DNA from: Actinomycetota bacterium
GTDB taxonomy: Bacteria > Actinomycetota > Actinomycetes > S36-B12 > UBA5976
Reading direction: 5' to 3'
Length of the DNA stretch: 5,913 nucleotides
Assembly (NCBI GenBank): GCA_009702945.1
Contig: WLGZ01000060.1
Span: 1 to 5,913 of the forward strand
Made by a program: the position numbers and the translations under genes. The notes beneath the pieces were generated by a model. That model ran no database searches and had not been told where the DNA came from. It saw only the letters and a list, made by a program, of their open reading frames with translations. Position 1 is the stretch's first letter; each line of letters opens with the position of its first letter. Below, in pieces: positions 1-5,695 of this stretch.

Positions 1-1
1 T

Positions 2-670
2 GCAACTAACGCATTCCCACCATTACTTCGTCGCCTTAAGTATTTGATCGTTCCGGTTTACGATTCAGTTCTAGTTACCGAGCCATTAAGCGAACAGCAA
101 CGTCGTGACATTGGTTGGGCTGGCAATGAAGGCGTTAGCGATACCGGCAATCAATTCCATTACTACCGCCCAACTGCAGACGGTCGAATCCTTTGGGGTG
201 GATACGACGCGACTTATCATTTCCGCAGTGGCTTTGGCGTGCAGCATGAGCACTCAACAAAATCTTGGCCCAAGTTAGCCGACCACTTCTTCTCAACATT
301 CCCGCAACTTGAGGGATTGCGTTTCGAGTATGCCTGGAGTGGTGCGATCGATACCTGCACCCGCTTTAGTGCCTTCTGGGGAACTGCAATGGATGACAAA
401 GTTGTATATGTCGCTGGCTACACCGGACTTGGTGTCGGAGCATCTAGGTTTGGCGCCCAGGTATCGATCGACAAGTTGCTAGATCGCGACACCGATAGAC
501 GCAATCTTGAAATGGTCAACACTTTGCCAATTCCTTTTCCGCCAGAGCCGTTTAAGTCAGCTGGAATTAACTTCACTCGCTGGTCACTTGATAAAGCCGA
601 TCGCAATCAAGGTAAGCGAAACATCTGGCTGCGCACGCTAGATCGATTTGGTATGGGATTCGACAGTTAA
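2..670 (+). CDS. FAD-dependent oxidoreductase, DAO family (C-terminal part, 5' end outside window)
   Basis: The frame is open from base 2 to a TAA at 668-670, giving 222 residues of a protein whose N-terminal FAD (Rossmann) half lies left of the window. The visible part starts with ATNAFPPLLRRL, then VPVYDSVLVTEPLS, followed by a substrate-domain stretch (NQFHYYRPTADGRILWGGYD), a W-S-G-A-I-D-T segment near base 335 and the FAD-contacting GYTGLGVGA near 416-442. This layout is typical of D-amino-acid-oxidase/glycine-oxidase-like flavoproteins, which oxidise the C-N bond of amines or amino acids and transfer electrons to oxygen or an acceptor. The C-terminus (RTLDRFGMGFDS) looks natural, since family members I recall end almost identically. 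A TTG at 44 is not the start, because conserved sequence continues upstream of it. The substrate is unknown; the neighbouring amidohydrolases suggest an amine or N-substituted amino acid. Hand-counted GC over 61-360 is about 52%. Confidence 0.88.
   Translation, partial: ATNAFPPLLRRLKYLIVPVYDSVLVTEPLSEQQRRDIGWAGNEGVSDTGNQFHYYRPTADGRILWGGYDATYHFRSGFGVQHEHSTKSWPKLADHFFSTFPQLEGLRFEYAWSGAIDTCTRFSAFWGTAMDDKVVYVAGYTGLGVGASRFGAQVSIDKLLDRDTDRRNLEMVNTLPIPFPPEPFKSAGINFTRWSLDKADRNQGKRNIWLRTLDRFGMGFDS
656..670 (+). repeat. 15-base direct repeat, copy 1
   Basis: GGATTCGACAGTTAA encodes the last residues Gly-Phe-Asp-Ser and the stop of the oxidoreductase. An identical 15-mer occurs at 1235-1249, 579 bases downstream. 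Both copies are preceded by GATTTG (645-650 and 1225-1230), with 5 and 4 intervening bases. A short tandem AGTTAA-AGTTAA (665-676) follows copy 1 only. Because this copy is part of a natural protein C-terminus, it is probably the original one. Confidence 0.9.
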
Positions 671-680
671 AGTTAATGGC

Positions 681-1235
681 ATGAAGCAGTTGCCAGTACT
701 AATTGTTATCGATGTCCAAGATGGATTCCTGGATCCTGCGTGGGGGAATAGCACTAACCCAAAGTGTGAAGAAAACATAAAGTCACTTCTTGACTTATGG
801 CGAGCAAAAGAAGCTCCTATTGTTTTGGTTCGCCATGATTCAGTCAGTCCAAATTCAAAACTTTCTCCAAATAGCCCTGGCAATGCGCTTCAATCGAGAG
901 TTCTAGGTAAGCATGATCTCTTGATTTCTAAATCAGTTAATTCAGCTTTTTATGGAACACCAGACCTACATGAATGGTTAAAGGCGAATGATTACCGCGA
1001 TGTGGTGATATGTGGAATCACAACTAATCATTGCTGCGAGACAACGGCACGCATGGCAGGAAATCTTGGCTATGAAGTCACCTTTGTTTTGGATGCAACT
1101 CGTGCATATGACATGACGGATGTAAATGGCAAAGTTATTTCCGCTGATGAAGTGATGCGCATGACAGGTGCCAATTTAGATGTCGAATTTGCCACAGTCG
1201 TTGATACTAAATATGTGCTTGAAAGATTTGCATAG
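681..1235 (+). CDS. Cysteine hydrolase, isochorismatase superfamily
   Basis: A 184-residue protein, a normal single-domain length for this superfamily of cysteine amidases and hydrolases (nicotinamidase, N-carbamoylsarcosine amidase, ureidoacrylate amidase, EntB-like). Likely catalytic residues are Asp11 in VIDVQDGF, Lys84 in ISKSVNSAF, and Cys118 in GITTNHCCETTARMA, where the second Cys replaces the usual Val. Tyr91-Gly-Thr and Asp138-Ala-Thr also fit the fold. I chose ATG 681 because the beta strand LPVLIVIDVQD follows directly; the frame could extend to TTG 648, but that would run into the oxidoreductase. It begins 10 bases after the oxidoreductase stop with no clear Shine-Dalgarno, so translational coupling is plausible. 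Hand-counted GC over 721-1200 is 206/480 (about 43%), lower than its neighbours, and the gene is bracketed by a 15-base direct repeat. The precise substrate cannot be assigned. Confidence 0.9.
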   Translation: MKQLPVLIVIDVQDGFLDPAWGNSTNPKCEENIKSLLDLWRAKEAPIVLVRHDSVSPNSKLSPNSPGNALQSRVLGKHDLLISKSVNSAFYGTPDLHEWLKANDYRDVVICGITTNHCCETTARMAGNLGYEVTFVLDATRAYDMTDVNGKVISADEVMRMTGANLDVEFATVVDTKYVLERFA

Positions 1236-1249
1236 GATTCGACAGTTAA
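1235..1249 (+). repeat. 15-base direct repeat, copy 2
   Basis: GGATTCGACAGTTAA is identical to 656-670. Its first G is the last base of the hydrolase stop codon TAG (1233-1235); the rest lies in the 43-base spacer before the deacetylase start. It has no coding role here, so it looks like a leftover of the oxidoreductase 3' end. Confidence 0.9.
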
Positions 1250-1278
1250 TCCCTGGCGCAGGTTGTAAAGTCAAAGAC

Positions 1279-2379
1279 ATGGCGACTGGATTTGTTTGGG
1301 AAGAGCTTTATGGCTGGCACAGCACCGGCTCTAACACTGGACAAACTCCTTCAAGTTCCATAGTCCAGCCATATCAACACTTTGAAAGTCCGGAAACTAA
1401 AGTTCGATTCGCCTCCTTAGTTGAAGTTTCTGGCCTGGCCAAAGACTTGGTCCGCATTCCTGCGATTCCAGCCACAGAAGAAGACTTGCTGCGGGTTCAT
1501 ACCCAAGAGCATCTGGCTCGAATCAAGCGAGAAAGTCTAAATCCAAAAGGTGGTGACGCCGGAGATGGCGATTCGCCATTTGGATTGGGCGGATTCGAAA
1601 TTGCAGCTCTTGCCGCAGGTGGAGCAATTGCTGCGCTGCGGGCGGTAGTTTCTGGCGAAGTTAACAATGCCTATGCGTTAGTGCGCCCACCTGGACATCA
1701 TGCAATTGCGTCAACGGGAATGGGTTACTGCATATTTGCAAACGCAGCAATTGCAATTGAGAATGTTCGCGCAACTATGGGCGTACAACGAGTTGCAATT
1801 GTGGATTGGGATGTACATCACGGAAATGGAACGCAGGATATTTATTTCTCAGATCCAGATGTCTTGTGCATTTCGATCCATCAGGACAATTTGTATCCAG
1901 CAAACAGCGGATTAGTTGATGAGATCGGCGACGGATTGGCTGCCGGTTCAGTAATCAATATTCCGCTACCAGCTGGCTCTGGAATCGGTGCATACAGCTC
2001 GGCATTTGACAGAGTAGTTTTGCCAGCGATTCGTCGGTTTAATCCTGATGTAATCGTGATCACTTCTGGTTTTGATTCGAGTGCATTTGATCCACTTGCC
2101 CAGATGCTGTTAACTGCTGCAGGCTATAGCGAGCTAACCAAGAAGATACTTCAACTTGCAGATGAAGTTTGCTCCGGTCGAGTCATGATGACGCATGAAG
2201 GTGGATACTCTCCGGTTTATGTACCTTATTGTGGGCTTGCAGTTCTTGAGGAGATGTCTAGTATTAAAACTGGCATGAATGATCCTTATGGACATGCCTT
2301 TGAAAATTTGCCAGATCAAAAACTTTCGGCTGCTCAAGCGGATCGCATATCTCAAGTAGTAGCGACCCACGCACTGTGA
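1279..2379 (+). CDS. Class II histone-deacetylase-like zinc amidohydrolase
   Basis: A 366-residue protein of the arginase/deacetylase fold, about the usual length for bacterial HDAC-like and acetylpolyamine amidohydrolases. These cytoplasmic zinc enzymes remove acyl groups from amines such as N-acetylated polyamines or lysines. The full active site is visible: the His140-His141 pair in RPPGHH; zinc ligands Asp178 and His180 in VDWDVHHGNGTQ; third ligand Asp266 in TSGFDSSAFDPL; transition-state Tyr310 in HEGGY. The start at ATG 1279 gives MATGFVWEELYGWHSTG, matching the N-terminus I recall for actinobacterial class II members; an in-frame ATG at 1180 would overlap the hydrolase. There is no strong Shine-Dalgarno. 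It follows the hydrolase after 43 bases that include repeat copy 2, and ends 4 bases from the convergent regulator stop. Histones as substrate are very unlikely; a small acylated amine is the better guess. Enzymatic competence is well supported, substrate is not. Confidence 0.92.
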   Translation: MATGFVWEELYGWHSTGSNTGQTPSSSIVQPYQHFESPETKVRFASLVEVSGLAKDLVRIPAIPATEEDLLRVHTQEHLARIKRESLNPKGGDAGDGDSPFGLGGFEIAALAAGGAIAALRAVVSGEVNNAYALVRPPGHHAIASTGMGYCIFANAAIAIENVRATMGVQRVAIVDWDVHHGNGTQDIYFSDPDVLCISIHQDNLYPANSGLVDEIGDGLAAGSVINIPLPAGSGIGAYSSAFDRVVLPAIRRFNPDVIVITSGFDSSAFDPLAQMLLTAAGYSELTKKILQLADEVCSGRVMMTHEGGYSPVYVPYCGLAVLEEMSSIKTGMNDPYGHAFENLPDQKLSAAQADRISQVVATHAL

Positions 2380-2383
2380 TTAT

Positions 2384-3394
2384 TTAGTCGAATCTCTTTA
2401 CTTGGCCAAGAATCAATCCCTCAGTGATTGCTCTGGCAGCTGCTGCAGCGCGATTTGGCGCACCTAACTTATCGAGAATGTGTTCAATGTGAGATCCGAC
2501 AGTTCGCGAACTGATTTGCAATGCAGCGCCAATTTCCAAGTTAGATAAACCGTTTGCCGCCAGAGTTAAGACTTCGAGCTCACGATGTGTAAGTGGGCCA
2601 ACATCTGCGATATCTAGCGAGATAACTGCGGACATTGGTTGGTTATCACCGCGGCATGGCATTACCCGAATTCTAAACATGTCGTCATTGAGATCTTGTG
2701 GCCAGATAAACGAGCTCCAGGAATTCATGCTGGCATTTTGATGTGCGTAGGAAATCAAATCGCTACCCGGTTTAAACAAGTCATGATCAGGCAATCCAGG
2801 TAGCGCAATCGGATTTCCATCAGCGCTGATACCAACAGCGGATTGTCCAGAACCAATCAACATAGAAAGCCATTTTCCTGATTGAGTTTGATCGGCCATG
2901 TTTGCTAGCACGCTACAAAGACTGCTGATTGCATCGCGAGCTATATCTGAAGGGTGCTCTGGAGATGTTGTTGAGAGATTGATGACTCCAGTGACTCGAC
3001 CATCTGTGGTACGAAGGCACATAGTTAAGCCTTCGCTATATCCAGCAGGAACTAGTACGTCTCCTACTGCCCAGTTATCAAATGGATCACCTGGTAGATC
3101 CTTCATTCGAACTGGTCTTCCGGTGATTGGGAGGGCAAGCGCCTTCATTAGTTCAGTGAACCTTTGACTATGTAAATGGCTAAGTACATCAGAGTCATAA
3201 CCAACGCTTGCAAGCGGAGTAACTTCTCCAGTAATTGGATGCAGGGTGTTTATCTCCGCGGCATCAAATGGAATGAGTTTGCGAAGTTCTTCAAAAACTG
3301 CACTTGCCCTAGCTGCTTGCGGAGCCTGCTCCGATGCAACTGCTGCCACACGTCCTACGACGTCCATGGCCTGAGTAAGCGAAGGGCTTGACAT
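2384..3394 (-). CDS. GAF-domain LuxR-family transcriptional regulator
   Basis: A 336-residue protein on the minus strand. The C-terminus (about residues 266-328) is a textbook LuxR/FixJ helix-turn-helix: PLTHRELEVLTLAANGLSN, then EIGAALQISSRTVGSHIEHI and LDKLGAPNRAAA. Residues about 20-165 look like a GAF ligand-sensing domain (EELRKLIPFDAAEI near 35-48; GVINLSTT near 136-143). Residues about 170-262 form a second, less clear region that may be PAS-like. There is no phosphoacceptor receiver domain, so direct ligand sensing is more likely than two-component control. ATG 3394 is the first start; Met10 is an alternative, and neither has a Shine-Dalgarno. Its 5' end faces the transporter operon across 255 bases, the usual arrangement for a regulator of a divergent target. 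The ligand is unknown and may be the transported compound or a breakdown product. Confidence 0.87.
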   Translation of the reverse strand: MSSPSLTQAMDVVGRVAAVASEQAPQAARASAVFEELRKLIPFDAAEINTLHPITGEVTPLASVGYDSDVLSHLHSQRFTELMKALALPITGRPVRMKDLPGDPFDNWAVGDVLVPAGYSEGLTMCLRTTDGRVTGVINLSTTSPEHPSDIARDAISSLCSVLANMADQTQSGKWLSMLIGSGQSAVGISADGNPIALPGLPDHDLFKPGSDLISYAHQNASMNSWSSFIWPQDLNDDMFRIRVMPCRGDNQPMSAVISLDIADVGPLTHRELEVLTLAANGLSNLEIGAALQISSRTVGSHIEHILDKLGAPNRAAAAARAITEGLILGQVKRFD

Positions 3395-3545
3395 AACGAA
3401 ATAGTGGCAGAATTAAAGAGTTCCTGTACCTATTATTCGGAACCTAATCATTGGCTGTAACCAAATTGTTGCCTGAAATGACCATTTGGAGATTTTAAGA
3501 AACCCTTTATTTGCTGGATTTTTTAGATATCCCTCGATACAGTGC

Positions 3546-3573
3546 TTGAAATATCCGCCATTTGACGGATAAC
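3546..3573 (+). promoter_or_regulatory. Candidate promoter of the transporter operon
   Basis: TTGAAA (3546-3551) followed after 16 bases by GATAAC (3568-3573) resembles a sigma70-type promoter (5/6 and 4/6 matches). It would start transcription around 3580, leaving a leader of roughly 70 bases that contains the 3609-3626 hairpin. A competing -35-like TTGACG sits at 3562-3567 but lacks a good -10. Predicted by eye only. Confidence 0.4.
3552..3571. promoter_or_regulatory. Operator-like inverted repeat TATCCG-N8-CGGATA
   Basis: Perfect 6-base arms (TATCCG at 3552-3557, CGGATA at 3566-3571) around an 8-base centre form a 20-base dyad. It fills the spacer and overlaps the -10 element of the candidate promoter, a position where a bound dimer would normally block RNA polymerase. 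The adjacent GAF-LuxR protein is the obvious candidate binder, but LuxR-type activators usually bind further upstream, so another regulator is possible. Confidence 0.4.
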
Positions 3574-3608
3574 TCATGAACGACTTTGAGAGGACTATTG
3601 ACCCAATC

Positions 3609-3626
3609 GAGCGCGGTCCCGCGCTC
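3609..3626. promoter_or_regulatory. GC-rich perfect hairpin/palindrome upstream of the binding-protein gene
   Basis: GAGCGCGG-TC-CCGCGCTC is a perfect 8-base inverted repeat with a 2-base centre; as RNA the innermost pairs would open to give a stem of about 7 pairs with a 4-base loop. All arm positions except one A-T pair are G-C, in strong contrast to the surrounding DNA. It ends 12 bases before the Shine-Dalgarno and lacks a following T-run, so it is not a standard intrinsic terminator. It could be a protein-binding site or an mRNA leader structure affecting stability or translation. Confidence 0.55.
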
Positions 3627-3638
3627 CCTGTCATGCGT

Positions 3639-3643
3639 GGAGG
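3639..3643 (+). promoter_or_regulatory. Strong Shine-Dalgarno that fixes a GTG start
   Basis: GGAGG lies 6 bases before GTG 3650. It is the only strong ribosome binding site seen in the window and decides the start of the binding-protein gene. Confidence 0.85.
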
Positions 3644-3649
3644 ACGAAA

Positions 3650-4957
3650 GTGATTCGATCCAAGACATCAATAAGGGTTGCCAGTTTGGCAGCCGCCGCA
3701 GCATTACTTGCTGCTTGTGGTGGCGGTTCTGGGGATGCCTCAGCAACCGGTGCTGCAACAGCCGCTGCACCAACAGGTGAACCGATTGTTATCGGTGCAC
3801 CATTTGCACAGTCCGGTCCGGCAGGTATTGCGGATCATAAAGATTGCTGGAACGGAACAGATCTTGCAATCGAAGAAATCAATAATGCTGGTGGTGTTAA
3901 TGGTCGTCCACTTGAATTAAGTGTTACCGACATCGACATTCTTACTCCAGAAGGCATTACAGCAGCTTTCCAGAAGCTAGCTGCTGAAAAGGTTTCTGCA
4001 ATTCAGTCTGCGTTCGTCATTATTCCGCCTCCAGCACTTGATGCTGCAGCGGCATACGGCGCACCTTACATGAGTGGCGACACCAACATTGATGCGATCA
4101 AGCTTGCCCAAGCTGATGCAGTCAAGTATGGAAACTACTTCACCGATCCAGCCGAAACATACTACGGCTCCGGTTTTGTAACTTTCCTTACCCAGCTTTC
4201 CGATAGCGGATCCTGGACACCAAGTAACAACAAGGTCGACATTATTCGTGGCGACACTGCTTACAACAAGAACATCGCTGACGCTACTGAAGCTGCAATT
4301 GCTGCTTCAGGTGGCAAGTGGGAACTTGGTCAGATCATTGACATCACAGCAGGCACAAAAGACTGGGGTCCAGTAATTGCTAAGTTGCAGGCAAACCCTG
4401 CCGGCGCAATCATGGTTGATCACTGGATTGGTGCAGAACTTGCTTCCTTCTCACAGCAGTTTGCTGGAGATCCAGTAGCAGATTCACTTGTCTACCTACA
4501 GTACGGACCGTCACAGCCAGAGTTCTTGCAGATCGCAGGAGCCGCAGCTGAAGGTTTCGTATGGGGAACTGTGATTGGTGTTGGAAATACTTCCGATCAG
4601 GACAAAGCATTCCGCGCTGCGTACCAAGCTAAGTTCGGCGTAGACGACGTATCTATGGGTATGGTCTACACCGGATGGTGCTACGACACAGTTAACGTAT
4701 TGGCGAATGCTTGGAAGAATGTTGACCCAGCAGACTTTGCTGCAGTTAACGAGTACATCAAGGCAAATCCATATGACGGTGTGACTGGACACTTGGACTT
4801 CTCCAACCAGTCAGTGCCGATTTACCCAACTGTGGAATCAGATCCTGCAAAGGGTGTTACACATTACTTCTACCAAGTTCAGGGCGGTCGTCACACGACA
4901 ATTGCTCCTGACGGCGATGCTGAAGCAGCATTCGTTAAGCCAGCTTGGATGCAGTAA
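3650..4957 (+). CDS. ABC transporter substrate-binding lipoprotein, HAAT/amide-urea type
   Basis: A 435-residue lipoprotein. The N-terminus has Arg/Lys residues (MIRSKTSIR), a hydrophobic Ala/Leu stretch and a lipobox L-A-A-C with Cys23 as the lipidated residue, followed by a Gly/Ser/Ala/Thr linker to about residue 43. The mature part starts EPIVIGAPFAQSGPAG and continues AIEEINNAGGVNGRPLEL (residues 73-90), the hallmark of type I periplasmic-binding proteins of the LivK/UrtA/FmdD family. It would sit outside the cytoplasmic membrane and capture a branched-chain amino acid, amide, urea or similar polar compound. Besides Cys23 it has two cysteines, Cys66 (KDCWNG) and Cys344 (GWCYD). GTG start with GGAGG 6 bases upstream. 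It is first in its operon, with the ATPase gene 4 bases after its TAA. The ligand cannot be predicted from the sequence alone. Confidence 0.9.
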   Translation: MIRSKTSIRVASLAAAAALLAACGGGSGDASATGAATAAAPTGEPIVIGAPFAQSGPAGIADHKDCWNGTDLAIEEINNAGGVNGRPLELSVTDIDILTPEGITAAFQKLAAEKVSAIQSAFVIIPPPALDAAAAYGAPYMSGDTNIDAIKLAQADAVKYGNYFTDPAETYYGSGFVTFLTQLSDSGSWTPSNNKVDIIRGDTAYNKNIADATEAAIAASGGKWELGQIIDITAGTKDWGPVIAKLQANPAGAIMVDHWIGAELASFSQQFAGDPVADSLVYLQYGPSQPEFLQIAGAAAEGFVWGTVIGVGNTSDQDKAFRAAYQAKFGVDDVSMGMVYTGWCYDTVNVLANAWKNVDPADFAAVNEYIKANPYDGVTGHLDFSNQSVPIYPTVESDPAKGVTHYFYQVQGGRHTTIAPDGDAEAAFVKPAWMQ

Positions 4958-4961
4958 TCAA

Positions 4962-5693
4962 ATGCAAGTACTAGCTTGTTCCAACATTGCACTTGAACTA
5001 GGTGGTCGTCAGATCCTTAGTGATGTGAACTTAAGTGTTGGTCAAGCAGAAGTAGTTGGTCTTGCCGGTCCCAATGGGGCCGGCAAGACCAGCCTTTTTG
5101 AAGTTCTCTCTGGTCGAAATTTGAATCACCAGGGAAAAGTTGAACTCAATGGTGTGGACATAACTTCACTTTCCATGCAAGAAAGAGTCAAACTCGGACT
5201 GGTGCGAACTTTTCAACGCCCAGTTGTTCCAGCCACACTTACTGTTGGCGAAACCCTGAAAGCTGCTCGCAAGGCTTTTGATCCAAAGCCAAGTCGACTA
5301 AGAATGGAATGGGTTGCTGAATTCGTTCACTTAAATGCACCTATGAATACTCCAACAGGGGGATTAGAAACCCTCGAACGACGCAAGCTAATGCTTGCCT
5401 GTTTGCTTGCAAGGGAACCAAAAATTGTTTTGCTAGATGAGCCGGCATCAGGATTAACCGGATCTGAGATTGATGAAATTGATTTAATCGTAAGAAAACT
5501 CGCTCAAGAATATGGCATCTCAGTTCTATTAATTGAACATCGACTGGAATTACTTGCAATGGTTGCTTCCCGAGTACTCGTTTTGGATGTTGGCGAAATT
5601 ATTGCCGAAGGTCCACCAGATTCAGTCTTTAAGCAACCAGCTGTGCGGGCTGCGTACTTCGATGTTCCAATAGAAAGCGCAGTGGGTGCATAG
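4962..5693 (+). CDS. ABC transporter ATP-binding protein, LivG-like, with divergent signature motif
   Basis: A 243-residue cytoplasmic ATPase subunit. Walker A is GPNGAGKT at 36-43, the Q-loop Gln85 is in TFQRP, Walker B is IVLLDEP at 155-161, and the switch His193 is in LLIEHRLE, the LivG/UrtD-type IEH motif. The ABC signature is unusual: where LSGGQ or LAYGQ is expected, the sequence reads GGLETLERRKLMLA (133-146). The stretch between Q-loop and signature, about 50 residues, is shorter than I recall for E. coli LivG. ATG 4962 is 4 bases after the binding-protein stop with no Shine-Dalgarno, consistent with coupled translation; an in-frame upstream ATG at 4854 lies within the binding-protein gene and would add unrelated sequence. 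The next ATPase begins 2 bases after its TAG. Such proteins pair with a second ATPase and two LivH/LivM permeases, not visible here. Confidence 0.9.
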   Translation: MQVLACSNIALELGGRQILSDVNLSVGQAEVVGLAGPNGAGKTSLFEVLSGRNLNHQGKVELNGVDITSLSMQERVKLGLVRTFQRPVVPATLTVGETLKAARKAFDPKPSRLRMEWVAEFVHLNAPMNTPTGGLETLERRKLMLACLLAREPKIVLLDEPASGLTGSEIDEIDLIVRKLAQEYGISVLLIEHRLELLAMVASRVLVLDVGEIIAEGPPDSVFKQPAVRAAYFDVPIESAVGA

Positions 5694-5695
5694 AT

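Larger units (their letters stand above)
3395..3649. other. Divergent regulatory intergenic region
   Basis: This 255-base gap, the only sizeable non-coding stretch in the window, separates the minus-strand regulator from the plus-strand transporter operon. It is AT-rich on the regulator side and holds a candidate promoter, an operator-like inverted repeat and a GC-rich hairpin, listed separately. Near the regulator there is also a weak inverted repeat GTTCC-N14-GGAAC (3420-3443). I could not find a convincing -35/-10 pair for the regulator; AATAAT- and TTTAAT-like hexamers occur on the minus strand without good -35 partners. Overlapping open frames on both strands here show no recognisable protein features. 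Confidence 0.7.

Noticed and set aside
656..1249. Insertion sequence or composite transposon around the hydrolase
   Set aside because: No transposase and no terminal inverted repeats; the only signal is the 15-base direct repeat, which is long for a target-site duplication.
1252..1262. Small hairpin CCTG-GCG-CAGG before the deacetylase
   Set aside because: Four-base stem with a three-base loop; too short to separate from chance.
1180..1278. Upstream ATG start for the deacetylase adding 33 residues
   Set aside because: It lies within the hydrolase coding sequence, and the added residues do not resemble the family N-terminus, whereas MATGFVWEELYGWH from 1279 does.
3609..3626. Palindrome read as an intrinsic terminator
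   Set aside because: No T-run follows on either strand, and it lies just upstream of a strong translation start.
3507..3773. Minus-strand open frame across the intergenic region and the start of the binding-protein gene
   Set aside because: Low-complexity basic and Gln-rich translation, no recognisable motif, overlaps the well-supported lipoprotein signal sequence and its ribosome binding site on the other strand.
3586..3780. Plus-strand small open frame covering the leader hairpin
   Set aside because: Overlaps the binding-protein gene in another frame, and its Cys/Arg/Ser-rich sequence looks like an out-of-frame translation of the signal peptide region.
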